A DNA stretch of 64,000 nt, taken from NCBI GenBank assembly GCA_964487255.1, contig CAZAQV010000020.1:1-64000 (forward strand), read 5' to 3'. Below, one piece after another: positions 23,988-33,721 of this stretch; the first letter of the stretch is position 1, and each line of letters begins with the position of its first letter. Both the position numbers and the translations under genes were made by a program. The notes under the pieces were generated by a model. It saw only the letters and a list, made by a program, of their open reading frames with translations. It made no database searches and was not told where the DNA came from. This stretch comes from CAZAQV01 sp964487255 (lineage in GTDB: Bacteria > Myxococcota_A > Polyangia > Polyangiales > CAZAQV01).

Positions 23988-25544
23988 ATGAACACCGCAA
24001 AACATCGATTTTGGCTCACGATCTCGGGCCTGCTGCTGCTTCCTCTCGCCTCGATGGGTGCGTCCTGCTCAGGGAAGAGTACCCAAAAAGAGGTGGTGCG
24101 GCAGAAACCGCAGATGCCGGGCTACAGGCAGGTGGAGCGCCCGACCCCCGATGCCCGGGTAATTTTGGTCACCGACCTCAAGGGCTACCTTGAGCCTTGC
24201 GGCTGCACGAGTCGCCCGCTCGGTGGCATCGACCGTTTGGCGGCGAAGGTCGAGCAGATCAAAAGAGACGGTGTGCCCACTGCCACCGTCTTTGCGGGAC
24301 CGACCTTCGTCGGCGGCGAAGCTCCCAAAGGTGTCGACCCCGAGCTCGCCCGATCACAGCTTGAGATGTCGAGCAAGACCCTCACGCGGGTTCTCAAAGA
24401 GTACGCGGACGTGTTGCTCGTCGCGCCCAAGGACGAGCGCTGGGCGCCCAAAGAGATGCTCGCCCCGAGCTACGCTTTTTTGCCGCAGCAGACCGCACAG
24501 CAGTGCCAACCACCTGCTTGTCACAGCTGGTCGGGTCCCGACCTGATCTTTCATGGCGCCAAGACGAGCGCGCCCTCTTCCGACTCGCCAGGTCTCACTT
24601 TCAAGCTGGCACTCGGCTCACGAAAAGACGCAGCCAACATGGCGCGCAGCGAGCAGGCCGACTTTGTGATCCTCGCAGGGGTTTCGAGTCATCCGCCCGA
24701 GCCGCCGAATGCGGCGAGCGGGGCGCCAATCCTCAACGCCGGCCGACAGGGACAAGGACTCGTTCAACTCGACCTTTACATCCGCGGTACGGGGCCATTC
24801 GAGGATTGGAGCGACTGGACCCTGCAGGTCGACCGTGAGCGCAAGTTCGATCGCATCAAGGAACTCGACGCGCGAATCGTCGCCTGGAAAAAGGACCCGA
24901 AGGTCGACCCGGCGAACGTCGCTGTGCAAGAAAAGCGACTTGAGCAAATGAAGGCCGAACTTGCGGCGATGCAGCCACCCCAAAAGGTTGATGGCAATGC
25001 CTTCGTCGCAACGTACTTTGAGTTCCCCCCCGAAGCGTCCAAAGCGCCCAAGGTCAGCAAGATACTCGAGCAGCATTTCAAGGAGCTCAACGAGACGAAC
25101 AAAAAGCTCTACGCCGACCTCAAGCCCGAGCCCGCACCCGAGGGCAGCCCGAGTTACGCCGGCTCAGCGTCGTGCGCATCGTGCCATCAAGAGGCGTTCA
25201 GGTGGTGGCGCGGTCACGCACACGGGCGCGCATACAAAACGCTGGTCGACGTAGACAAGGAGTACAACCTTAAGTGCGTCGGCTGCCATGTCACGGGCTA
25301 CATGAAGCCGGGGGGCTCGACCGTGACGCACAACTTGGGCGGCAAACTCGTCGACGTCGGTTGCGAAAGCTGTCACGGACCAGGCAGTCTTCATAACCAA
25401 AAACCTGAGGCACATACGCTCAACGCGACGACGCCCGAGTCAACTTGCGTGAGCTGCCACAACGAGGAGCACAGCGACAAGTTCGACTACCGCATCTATA
25501 CTGCCATGCTGCGCGCCCCCGGCCACGGCCAACCCGTGAAGTAA
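23988..25544 (+). CDS. tetrahaem c-type cytochrome lipoprotein with N-terminal metallophosphoesterase-like domain
   Basis: 518 aa from ATG 23988. Signal peptide with lipobox (MGASC). Residues about 45-300 resemble the UshA/5'-nucleotidase-like domain (VILVTDLKGYLEPCGCTSRPLGGIDRLAAKVEQI), with CGC retained but no complete set of metal ligands visible. A helical segment (about 300-400) follows, then four CxxCH haem sites: CASCHQE, CVGCHVT, CESCHGP and CVSCHNE, in the order typical of cytochrome c554-like proteins. It is probably anchored in the periplasm and moves electrons; the partner is unknown. The pairing with a phosphoesterase-like domain is known in other deltaproteobacterial and planctomycete proteins but without assigned function. 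Confidence 0.88.
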   Translation: MNTAKHRFWLTISGLLLLPLASMGASCSGKSTQKEVVRQKPQMPGYRQVERPTPDARVILVTDLKGYLEPCGCTSRPLGGIDRLAAKVEQIKRDGVPTATVFAGPTFVGGEAPKGVDPELARSQLEMSSKTLTRVLKEYADVLLVAPKDERWAPKEMLAPSYAFLPQQTAQQCQPPACHSWSGPDLIFHGAKTSAPSSDSPGLTFKLALGSRKDAANMARSEQADFVILAGVSSHPPEPPNAASGAPILNAGRQGQGLVQLDLYIRGTGPFEDWSDWTLQVDRERKFDRIKELDARIVAWKKDPKVDPANVAVQEKRLEQMKAELAAMQPPQKVDGNAFVATYFEFPPEASKAPKVSKILEQHFKELNETNKKLYADLKPEPAPEGSPSYAGSASCASCHQEAFRWWRGHAHGRAYKTLVDVDKEYNLKCVGCHVTGYMKPGGSTVTHNLGGKLVDVGCESCHGPGSLHNQKPEAHTLNATTPESTCVSCHNEEHSDKFDYRIYTAMLRAPGHGQPVK

Positions 25545-25548
25545 GCGC

Positions 25549-26562
25549 TTAGTCAGCGCTGCCGTCGCGAAAGCGAGCGCATGCATCGTGCATCTGTGCG
25601 CGACCCACTTCGCTTAGCTCGCACACCATGTCCCAAAGTGGTTCACTCAGCTTGGGGGTCTCGGTGCGCTTGCTCATGTGGCGAACGGCCGGCGCGCGGT
25701 CAAAGTAGAACTCGCCACTGGTGGGCGGCTTCTTCGATGCGGCCAACCACACGATGGTGTCCGCGCCCTGCTCTGGGGTGCGCAGAATCTTCTTTGTAGC
25801 CTTGTAAAAGCGCGGCATCGACGACTCGACACCTGGGGTGTCCGCCCAGCCTGGGTGCATCGAGGTGACGACTGCAGCTGGGCCGAGACGCGCCGCGAGT
25901 TCGTCGGCAACCATCACCAGGGCGCGCTTGGTCTGCGCGTAGGCCACCGCGCCATCGAAAGGTACCGGCCCTTGCTTGAGAACATCCAACTCCAGCTTTT
26001 GCGTGTACATGCCCCCCGAGCCCACAAAGATCACCCGTGCGCCAGTGCGCAACCTCGTGAGCAGATGATAGGTCAACCGGAATGGCCCGACGAGATTGGT
26101 GGCCAAGGTCTTCTCAAGACCGTCCGGGCTGAGTTGATGCTCCGAGAGCAGTACACCGGCGTTGTGGATCAAGGTGTCGATCCGTACGTCGCCCAGACGC
26201 CTAGCTAGGTTATCGATAGACTCAAAATCAGCAATGTCGACTTGCTCAATACGCACTCGCTCGGGATGATCGAACGAACTTAGAAGTTGCTCCGCTTTGA
26301 CCGTGTCGCGGCAAAGCAGAATCAGTTGAGCCCGGCGCGCACAGAGTGCTCGCGCGGTAGCGAGACCGAGGCCGGAGCTGCCACCGGTGATCACGACCGT
26401 CTGCTCACTCAGGTTGCACTGCAAGTCCGACTCGGAGAAGTCGCGCGCGTGTCTCTCAAACCCAGTCCGATCGAAGTCGAACACGACCGAACGGTCGAGG
26501 ACGCTATCGGAGATTTTGCGCAGGCGCTGAGCGATGCCCATCCTCAAACGGTAGATGCCCAT
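25549..26562 (-). CDS. short-chain dehydrogenase/reductase, DHRS12-like
   Basis: 337 aa. NAD(P)-binding TGGSSGLG near residue 60, NAGVL near 150, catalytic Tyr/Lys in YAQTK near 222. Longer than classical SDRs, with about 50 residues before the nucleotide motif (VVFDFDRTGFERHARDF) and an end resembling vertebrate DHRS12 and its bacterial relatives (PGWADTPGV, ADTIVWLA, SGEFYFDRAPAVRHM). The substrate is unknown. It follows the MpaB-family gene by 39 bases, suggesting a joint oxidoreductase unit. ATG 26541 is an alternative start. Confidence 0.9.
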   Translation of the reverse strand: MGIYRLRMGIAQRLRKISDSVLDRSVVFDFDRTGFERHARDFSESDLQCNLSEQTVVITGGSSGLGLATARALCARRAQLILLCRDTVKAEQLLSSFDHPERVRIEQVDIADFESIDNLARRLGDVRIDTLIHNAGVLLSEHQLSPDGLEKTLATNLVGPFRLTYHLLTRLRTGARVIFVGSGGMYTQKLELDVLKQGPVPFDGAVAYAQTKRALVMVADELAARLGPAAVVTSMHPGWADTPGVESSMPRFYKATKKILRTPEQGADTIVWLAASKKPPTSGEFYFDRAPAVRHMSKRTETPKLSEPLWDMVCELSEVGRAQMHDACARFRDGSAD

Positions 26563-26601
26563 CCTGCCACCTGCAAGCCATGTAGACGTTACCTTTTCGA
26601 A

Positions 26602-27627
26602 TCACGGACGCAGACGTGGGCGATCCACAGCGAGCTTGGAAAAGTGAAGTTGCGAGACCGCAAGCTTGGTATCGCTGAACAACAGCGCGAGCTGCTGTCC
26701 CCCGCGCACCAGCGCTTTTTGAATTGGGTTAAGCCCTCGAAAGCCATAGCGACGCGCCATCACGCGCGGCATCATGTCTCGGGTTACCCACTCGAGCGGC
26801 GCGAACGCGAATTTCGGCACGAGAGGCACCGCCGGACGAAATAGAGCAGCCGCAACCTCTTTTGATTGCTCGGTCGGCTGAAGGTCTGCAACGCGGCGGG
26901 CCATGTAACGCTCAAACGCTGCATAGTCGGCAGGGATGTGTTCGTCATCGAGACCGAAAGCATGGGCGAGCTTTTTCGAACTCTCAAAGTACTTGGCCCG
27001 ATCCGCATTGTCGAACCGACCAACGAAACGTCGCTCAACCTCCAACGCGGAATCGACAAGCGTTGCGAGCACCCAGTACTGAAGGTCCGGGTTCATCGCC
27101 GAGTACGCGTTTCCGCCCGGCGTGGTTCCCTTCACGCGCCGATGCATTCGCTCCAGGCGCGTGAGTAACTTTTGCGACTCCTCGGCGCTCCCATATTGAA
27201 TGACGTTCATCGCTTCCATGGTTCGCTTGAGGCGTCCGAGTGAGTCCTTGCGAAACGAAGAGAAGTCGAGCACACCCGCGGCGACGGCAGGGTCCGCAAC
27301 CTGCATGAGGACAGCGCGCTGTCCACCGAACAAAAGCGCTCTACGTTGTCCGAGCTCCCAGGTGATCGATGACGCATCAAAGAGTGCAGAGGGCGCCGGC
27401 GCTCCGCGGCCACCCAGAACGTGTGTTACGTCGGCGATGAGGCGCTGGGCTTTGCCCATGAAGTTGCCAGCGCCTGCCTGTGAACGCGAAGTAAGCACGA
27501 GCTCGAGCTCGTGCACCCCATCATGAGAGGCCCCCTCAATGGCCTTCTCGAACGATCCTCCAAGCGACCGGAAGCTCGTTGCCGCCAGCAAGGTCACGAC
27601 GACAAGGACCTGGAGCCACGCACGCAT
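26602..27627 (-). CDS. MpaB-family (DUF2236) haem oxygenase-like protein
   Basis: 341 aa. The central part SITWELGQRRALLFGGQRAVLMQVADPAVAAGV, the helix with MHRRVKGTTPGGNAYSAMNP, and DLQYWVLATLVDSALEVERRFVG match the DUF2236/oxygenase-MpaB family, relatives of latex-clearing protein. His in HRRVKG and in other family positions would bind haem. The first 25 residues (AWLQVLVVVTLLAATSF) could be a membrane or signal segment, or the true start could lie further in at MGKAQRLIADV. The substrate is unknown. It heads an operon with the SDR gene. Confidence 0.85.
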   Translation of the reverse strand: MRAWLQVLVVVTLLAATSFRSLGGSFEKAIEGASHDGVHELELVLTSRSQAGAGNFMGKAQRLIADVTHVLGGRGAPAPSALFDASSITWELGQRRALLFGGQRAVLMQVADPAVAAGVLDFSSFRKDSLGRLKRTMEAMNVIQYGSAEESQKLLTRLERMHRRVKGTTPGGNAYSAMNPDLQYWVLATLVDSALEVERRFVGRFDNADRAKYFESSKKLAHAFGLDDEHIPADYAAFERYMARRVADLQPTEQSKEVAAALFRPAVPLVPKFAFAPLEWVTRDMMPRVMARRYGFRGLNPIQKALVRGGQQLALLFSDTKLAVSQLHFSKLAVDRPRLRP

Positions 27628-27775
27628 TCACGCACTGCTCAGCAATTATCCTGCCAAGCTCAGCACACGATATTTGTGGGTTTCCGCGGGACCGACCGGC
27701 CAGTTGGGCCGCCAGTGGTGGGGGCGAGGGGCGTGTTTTTTGAGTCACCTCACCTGGCTGAGTAAGCTCCACTCG

Positions 27776-28264
27776 ATGCCCCGGATAGTCCTTGTCTTTT
27801 CAGTGTGCATAATGGGCTGTGCGCCAGCGACGCAGACGATTCTCTATTGTCCACGGACCGGCGAGTCGACAGAGCTTGGTCCAGACAAAGTGATCGAGGG
27901 AGACGCGCGGCCAAGCGCAGGACAGCGCACCGAAAGCCAATGGGACGGTCGCGAGGCCATCAAAACACTGCGCGGCAAAGCGAGCTATTATCACTCGTCA
28001 CTTGCGGGCAACAACACGGCCAACGGTGAAGTCTATGACCCCGCCCTGCTGACGGCAGCTAATCGCGAGCTCCCTTTCGGCACCATCGTGCGCGTGACGC
28101 GCATCGACAATGGCAAGTCGGTCACCGTTCGGGTCAACGATCGGGGTCCGTTCGGAAGCAAGACGCGCATTCTGGACCTGTCACGAGCCGCCGCCGAGAA
28201 GCTCGACATGATCAAAGCAGGCGTCGTCGACGTGCGCGCCGAGATCCTGAAGATCCCAGAATAG
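27776..28264 (+). CDS. rlpA: RlpA-family septal ring lytic transglycosylase-like lipoprotein
   Basis: 162 aa from ATG 27776 (MPRIVLVFSVCIMGC, lipobox Cys 15). The double-psi beta-barrel is complete: LRGKASYYHSSLAGNNTANGE, LPFGTIVRVTRIDNGKSVTVRVNDRGPF and ILDLSRAAAEKLDMIKAG, with the Asp of NDRGPF retained. RlpA cleaves glycan strands lacking stem peptides at the septum. There is no SPOR domain, so targeting to the septum may differ from E. coli. Confidence 0.88.
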   Translation: MPRIVLVFSVCIMGCAPATQTILYCPRTGESTELGPDKVIEGDARPSAGQRTESQWDGREAIKTLRGKASYYHSSLAGNNTANGEVYDPALLTAANRELPFGTIVRVTRIDNGKSVTVRVNDRGPFGSKTRILDLSRAAAEKLDMIKAGVVDVRAEILKIPE

Positions 28265-28323
28265 CGCCGCACTGCGCGCAACGGCTGGCACTTCGCGCGA
28301 CATCGTGAGATTTTGCAGCGCGG

Positions 28324-30687
28324 ATGCTGCTGCGGGTTTATCGTGACAGGGGCCGTCAGCCCTCGTTCAGCGCTTTGCTCTTTGCTTTTGTGCTGTGCCA
28401 TTGGTCGTGGTGCGAGCTCAAGGCGCAACCGCCCGACGCCGGAGTCCCAGACGACGCGGCCACCCCAATCGACGCAGACACGGCAAGCGATCCCTTGCCA
28501 TCACAGACAGCAAACCCGGATGCGCTCCGTCCACCGAAACTGATCTCGATCAACCCGCCTCGCACCACAGGCGGCCCCCTCGTGCTGCAGTTGGTGATCG
28601 AAGTTGGCAGCGACGGTCGCGCAACGCTTCGCGAATGCACTTACTCGGCACAGACCTGTATCGAGGTACACCGCGTTCTACAGGACGCTCACATCGAACC
28701 GGCCACGCGGGACGGAACACCGATTTCTGCGCGCGTGCCACTACGTCTTCAGACAGAGAACCGGCCTGCCGCGTCTGCGCTCAGCAGCCCACGCGCCTCC
28801 AAGCACGACGCCACCGTCGAACCAAGCGAACACGAGTTTCGTGCACGCGGTGAGGTCGAGCAACCCCAGGGCGAGCGCGAATTCAAGCTACGAGAGCTAC
28901 GCGATGTACCCGGCGCGTTCGGCGACCCGTTTCGGGCCATCACGGCATTGCCCAGCGTCGTGACAGTGCTAAGCGGCGTGCCATACGTCTACGTACGCGG
29001 CGCACCACCCGCCGGGAACGCCTACTTCTACGACGACATTCCGGTGCCCGCATTGTTTCACCTCGCCCTTGGCCCAGCCATCGTGCACCCACGCACGGTG
29101 GGTGACGTCAAAATGTTTCCGGCCGCCGCACCGGCGCGCTACGGAAGACTCACCGGCGCGGTTGTGCGCGGCCTCGGTCCGGACAAACCCGGTGATGAAA
29201 CGATCGGTGAGATCGACCTTCGACTGATCGACGTCAATGGTTTCGTCGCCACGCGGGTCGGCGACGCCGTCGTGCAGGCCGCGGGACGCTACGGTTACCC
29301 CGGGCTCTTGCTATCCGTATTCTCCCCCGAAGCCACCCTTGCCTACTGGGACTACCAGGCACGTGCCTGGTACCCCGTCGACGACGACAACGAAATCTCT
29401 TTCGTCTGGTTTGGTTCGTACGACTCGGTTGGCGAAAAAGACGACGTGCGCGAGGAGAACTTCGCCACCATGGAGTTTCATCGCGGCGAGCTGCGCCATC
29501 AATACCGCGATGGCGACCTCACGTTACTCACGGCAACCATGGTCGGCTATGAGCGCTCGAGCATCGATGACAACGAAGTCTCAGTGAACGCCTTTCGCAT
29601 CCGCCCACGCTTCGTCGCAAAAAACCGCTTTTCAAAGACGGTGTTGTTTGAGGCGGGCACCGACTACGAACTCACGTTCGGGGAAATTCAAGGCAAAGGC
29701 TCCGACGACGAACTCGGGCTCCACGACAGCTTCTTGGCAGCAGCCGACTGGCGCATGGCGAGCGGAATCTACGCGATGGTCCAGCTCAACCTCTCGCCGT
29801 GGCGCCTCGACCTGGGCGCGCGGGGTGATCTGTGGGCCACCAACCTGCACAGCGATGTGGCGCCGTCCTTACGCGCGCGAGCCGCATACGAAGTCCAAGC
29901 AGGGCTTGAGCTGCGCGCCGGCGCCGCGCTGAACTACCAACCTGCGACCTTTATCGTGCCGCTGCCTGGCTTTTCGGATGTCGCCCTTGACCGCGGGCTG
30001 CAGCGCTCCATCCAAACCGAGGTTGGAACTGCACTCACTTTATCTGAGGCGTTTGAGCTCGAAGTCACGGGTTTCGTCAACCACTACAGCAGCATGCTCT
30101 TTCCGGAGCTGTTCATCGAAAAGAGCTTGGCCTGCGAAGACCGCGGAGGAAGCTGCAGCGACTTTGGCGGAAGCGTCCCGCGGGCGGATGGTCTCGCCTA
30201 TGGACTCGAACTCTTCTTGCGTCGCTCGGTCGAAGAGGACATCTCGGGCTGGGTGGCTTACACGCTCGGCGCAGCAGACGCTACGACCACCAACGGCGTT
30301 ACGTTTCCGACCGAAGCAGATGTTCGGCACAACCTCAACGTGGTCATGCAGATCGACTTTGGTGGCGGCTTTGGTTCTGGGCTACGCCTGTTTGCGCGCT
30401 CGGGCAAACCCGAAACTAGGATCTTGGGTCCACTTCAACTGACGCGCCGCCTGCCAGGATTTTATCGCATCGATGCCCACGTCAGCTACAAGTGGGACAC
30501 GGGCTGGGGCAACTTCCGGCTCGCGCTCGAGTGGTTCAACGTGACGATGAGTCAGGAGCCGCTGCAGTACAACTGCGATTTCTTCTTCGCCAGCGGAGAC
30601 GCTCCGGGCGAAGCGTGCTCTGAAGATGACGTGGAGTACGCGCCCGCTATCTTCTTCCCAAGCCTTTCGCTGCGCGCCACGTTCTAG
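28324..30687 (+). CDS. TonB-dependent outer membrane receptor with N-terminal TonB-C-like region
   Basis: 787 aa. Signal peptide, Asp/Pro-rich stretch, then a TonB-C-terminal-like region (about 75-145: ISINPPRTTGGPLVLQLVIEV, LQDAHIEPATRDGTPISARVPLRL). A plug domain follows (about 185-290, ending PAAAPARYGRLTGAVV) and then a long beta-barrel of alternating strands ending SLSLRATF, a typical outer membrane terminal strand with aromatic C-terminal Phe. Fusion of TonB-C and receptor parts is frequent in myxobacteria. The transported substrate is unknown. It lies 59 bases after rlpA. Confidence 0.88.
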   Translation: MLLRVYRDRGRQPSFSALLFAFVLCHWSWCELKAQPPDAGVPDDAATPIDADTASDPLPSQTANPDALRPPKLISINPPRTTGGPLVLQLVIEVGSDGRATLRECTYSAQTCIEVHRVLQDAHIEPATRDGTPISARVPLRLQTENRPAASALSSPRASKHDATVEPSEHEFRARGEVEQPQGEREFKLRELRDVPGAFGDPFRAITALPSVVTVLSGVPYVYVRGAPPAGNAYFYDDIPVPALFHLALGPAIVHPRTVGDVKMFPAAAPARYGRLTGAVVRGLGPDKPGDETIGEIDLRLIDVNGFVATRVGDAVVQAAGRYGYPGLLLSVFSPEATLAYWDYQARAWYPVDDDNEISFVWFGSYDSVGEKDDVREENFATMEFHRGELRHQYRDGDLTLLTATMVGYERSSIDDNEVSVNAFRIRPRFVAKNRFSKTVLFEAGTDYELTFGEIQGKGSDDELGLHDSFLAAADWRMASGIYAMVQLNLSPWRLDLGARGDLWATNLHSDVAPSLRARAAYEVQAGLELRAGAALNYQPATFIVPLPGFSDVALDRGLQRSIQTEVGTALTLSEAFELEVTGFVNHYSSMLFPELFIEKSLACEDRGGSCSDFGGSVPRADGLAYGLELFLRRSVEEDISGWVAYTLGAADATTTNGVTFPTEADVRHNLNVVMQIDFGGGFGSGLRLFARSGKPETRILGPLQLTRRLPGFYRIDAHVSYKWDTGWGNFRLALEWFNVTMSQEPLQYNCDFFFASGDAPGEACSEDDVEYAPAIFFPSLSLRATF

Positions 30688-30844
30688 CTCCGCGGGCGTG
30701 TAGAAATGATCGAAGGATGGGTGTTCAGCGGGGTGGAGGCCGAGGACCGAGGCCGAAGGACGTGCAACGCACATTCGAGGTTGAGGGACGAGGAGATCCG
30801 CGTCGCTGGGCGCGCAGGCTCGGTCAGTTCTACATGTCCGCGGT

Positions 30845-32797
30845 CTAGCGTTCGTCGCAGCTGCCTCCAGCATGGGCGAAACGGTTATTCCGCACGGTTA
30901 CATTGGCCACGTAAGGCGGACGCGTTTCAAACAACATGTTGCCGTCGGGATGCTGCTGCCAAACCACGTTCTCGACCGATGGGTGCGAAAAGCAGTTGTG
31001 CTCAATCAATGCCTGCTTTCGCGGAAGGCCTCGGATCCCCACGGCAGGGACATCGCTGGGCACAATGACGATGTTGTGGTGGATGTGGATCATGCGTCCG
31101 GCAAATTTGCTGTTTTCATTGCCTTCAAGTGGATTCTCCCACTCGCCATGCATATCAAAAACACTTCCCGTAGCGCCACCGTTAACCAGATTGTAGCGCG
31201 CTACATAAGACTGATCTCTCTCGCCGGAACCCGCAACCGAATGGCGGTTGTCATGAAAATGGTTTCGCTCAATGATCGCATCGGAATGATGCATCAGGAC
31301 GACACCATACCCGAGGCCCTCGCGTCGATTGTGATGGATATGGTTTCTGATGACATGTCCGTGACGGGCGTTGCGAAACTCGATTCCCCGGGCCCATCCC
31401 CAGATCTCGCAGCCATCGATTCGCACACCGTGTTCACGCACTTCGACACCCAAATGGCGCGGCGCACAATCTCTGCATTGCGCGCTCGTGTCAGGCCCTT
31501 TGAGGCGAATGCCGCGAATGCGAGCCCGCGCCTTTGGATAAAACAAGCCTGTCGCATTGCCCCGGTCCTTATAGATTAAGGCGCCCGCTGACCCGGCAAC
31601 GCCACGTCCGCTCATCAACGTCACGCCCGCCGGAATTTCGATCGCTTCGTTGTCGCTAAGATCGATTTTCGCTTCGTCTGCAATGTAGATCGTCTGACCA
31701 TCGCTCGCGCGGTCGAGTTCCCTAAGAAGCTGCGTACGATTCTTGACGAGGATCGAGACGAGTGCAGTCCTGATCTGCCCCTCCGTCACCTCAGCGATTG
31801 CGTTCATTCCTCCGAGGATCGTCGCACAACGCGCACGGCGTGCAAGGAAGTCTCGCGTAGCGCGCGTCAGGCCCGTCTTCGGCGTGAGTAGGACCGGAGA
31901 ACCGTCGGAACTTGCCGCCAGCGCATCGATGGGGTTCTCCCCGTTGGCCACAAAAACCGGTGCCCTACCGCTGTCGGTCGCATCAAAGGTGTAGTGAGCG
32001 ACCATGGCCGCTGTTTGGTAGCGGTCTGCACCAGCGAGGCGTTTGGTGGAGTAGCGATCACGAAACCAGCGATAAACCGAGGTGGAGACCACCGACTCGC
32101 CACCAAGCATCACGACCCGCTTCGCACCAATGTCCGCGAGCGCCCGTTTGGTCGCGGTCGGTACGCTGTCGTGACTCACGTACAAAAGCGGTGCGCGAAG
32201 CGCGGCTCCAGCCGCCGCACCGGGCAGCGCATCGACCATCTTTTCGCCCGAAGCAACGATTACCAAATCTGATTCGCCCATCAAGCGCGCTACAGCAGCA
32301 GCCGTATCGTAGCGGGTGTCCCCTGCAATTCGCTGCACATCGATGCCCAGGCGCTCAATCTGGCGAACGACATCAACCGAGAGCACGTCCGCACCACCGA
32401 GAACGAACACCTTGCCAACGCCCAGCGCAAGCAGAGCGTCACGGGTCTCCTCAGGGAGTCGAGAAGGCGTGGCAAGCAGCACTGGCGCCCCAAGCGTCGC
32501 CGCAAGGGGGCCTGCGACCAGCGCGTCGGGGTTAACGGAAGCGCCTCCGGCCACGATCGCTGTTCTTGTACCATCGGGAAAGAGTCGTCTAGCGACACCC
32601 GCAGCTGTGCCGTAACGCGTCCTTCCCGCGACTCGGCTCACACTTGTTCCACAACGCAAGTCGCCGAGCGCGCCATACGTTGCGCTTTCCACGCCTACGG
32701 ACTCAAACGCGTCGTCAGTATCCAGTCCCTCTGCACATCCAGCTGCGAGCACAAGCCCAACCACCAAGATGATCCTAATTCGTCCAAGATGTCGCAT
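30845..32797 (-). CDS. lipoprotein with three cell-wall-binding (CWB2) repeats and a right-handed beta-helix
   Basis: 650 aa from ATG 32797 with lipobox LAAGC (Cys 21). About residues 50-330 hold three CWB2 repeats, each with a RxAGxTRYxTAAxVAR start (VAGRTRYGTAAGVAR, IAGDTRYDTAAAVAR, LAGADRYQTAAMVAH) and a VxxLGGxxx end (VFVLGGADVLS, VVMLGGESVVS, ATILGGMNAI). Residues about 345-640 are a parallel beta-helix of His/Asn-rich repeats (HGVRIDGCEIWG, HGHVIRNHIHHNRREGLGYGVVLMHHSDAIIERNHFHDN) like pectate lyase/periplasmic copper-binding folds. CWB2 is best known from Gram-positive surface proteins; its target in this diderm is unknown. Confidence 0.88.
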   Translation of the reverse strand: MRHLGRIRIILVVGLVLAAGCAEGLDTDDAFESVGVESATYGALGDLRCGTSVSRVAGRTRYGTAAGVARRLFPDGTRTAIVAGGASVNPDALVAGPLAATLGAPVLLATPSRLPEETRDALLALGVGKVFVLGGADVLSVDVVRQIERLGIDVQRIAGDTRYDTAAAVARLMGESDLVIVASGEKMVDALPGAAAGAALRAPLLYVSHDSVPTATKRALADIGAKRVVMLGGESVVSTSVYRWFRDRYSTKRLAGADRYQTAAMVAHYTFDATDSGRAPVFVANGENPIDALAASSDGSPVLLTPKTGLTRATRDFLARRARCATILGGMNAIAEVTEGQIRTALVSILVKNRTQLLRELDRASDGQTIYIADEAKIDLSDNEAIEIPAGVTLMSGRGVAGSAGALIYKDRGNATGLFYPKARARIRGIRLKGPDTSAQCRDCAPRHLGVEVREHGVRIDGCEIWGWARGIEFRNARHGHVIRNHIHHNRREGLGYGVVLMHHSDAIIERNHFHDNRHSVAGSGERDQSYVARYNLVNGGATGSVFDMHGEWENPLEGNENSKFAGRMIHIHHNIVIVPSDVPAVGIRGLPRKQALIEHNCFSHPSVENVVWQQHPDGNMLFETRPPYVANVTVRNNRFAHAGGSCDER

Positions 32798-32917
32798 GCC
32801 GACTAACCCGTCATGCAATCTGCGCACCAACGTGTTACTTCATTTCTCTCGTGTGAGCTCGCTCCAATTCCGGGTCAATACACCCCAATCGCAGAACCTG
32901 GCGCATACTGTTCCCGA

Positions 32918-33553
32918 TCACTGACGTTCTTCGAAGGCTCTTTGGGCAGCATCCACAATCTGTTCGGCTTCGCGCTCGTCTCCCCAGCGAACGACCTGCG
33001 TGGTGTTGGCGCCATCGTAATTTGAAAACCAAATCTCGATGATGGCGTCGATACCGGTCCACTTCGAGCGTAGGTCTTCAAGGGTCCGCACGTCGTTGAG
33101 AGATATCCCACTCGCTTCGCCAGCACCTGATGGGACCGCGATCAGCTTGTCGTCCTGCTCACCTTCATCGAGCAGCTTGAGCACCCCGATGAGATACACT
33201 TGCATCACCTCACCGCGAGGCCGGCTCGATCCCAACACCAAAACGTCGAGCGGGTCACCGTCACCTCCCTTGTCTTTGGGTGAGAGCGTACGCGGAATGA
33301 AGCCATAGTTCCCAGGGTACGGCAAGTAATCGATCACGCGCGGGCGACCATCCTTCTGCTGCCACTCGAGCTTTCCTGTCGATTTGTTCACCTCGTACTT
33401 GGCGGTGTCGCCTGCGGGGATCTCCACCACCATTTGGACCGTATCGCCGAGACGAGGATCAATATCGCGCACCAGGTGTGCATCGCCCCCCCCACAAGCA
33501 AGCAGACAGAGAAGCGCGCTCCCCGCGAGCAGGCGCTTTGGTGCGGCCAGCAT
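32918..33553 (-). CDS. exported family I inorganic pyrophosphatase, lipoprotein
   Basis: 211 aa. Signal peptide with lipobox LLAC (Cys 20), then a complete family I pyrophosphatase: KYEVNKSTGKLEW, YPGNYGFIPRTL, the metal site DGDPLDVLVLG and DEGEQDDKLIAVP. Pyrophosphatases of this family are normally cytoplasmic; this one should be lipid-anchored outside the inner membrane. A cytoplasmic-type paralogue lies at 38606-39145. See the findings. Confidence 0.92.
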   Translation of the reverse strand: MLAAPKRLLAGSALLCLLACGGGDAHLVRDIDPRLGDTVQMVVEIPAGDTAKYEVNKSTGKLEWQQKDGRPRVIDYLPYPGNYGFIPRTLSPKDKGGDGDPLDVLVLGSSRPRGEVMQVYLIGVLKLLDEGEQDDKLIAVPSGAGEASGISLNDVRTLEDLRSKWTGIDAIIEIWFSNYDGANTTQVVRWGDEREAEQIVDAAQRAFEERQ

Positions 33554-33721
33554 GCGACAAGATTAGGAGAAATCGGACCCGCCTCCCACCTTTATGCGCC
33601 CCGCTGATCGGGAACTTGTCACGCTCCTACGGCACCCCAAGCGCTCCGAATCTGTGCAGTACCCACACACACCGCTGGCACAAGTCACAATGTTTTCCGT
33701 GAGCCTGACACCTGTGCGCGT

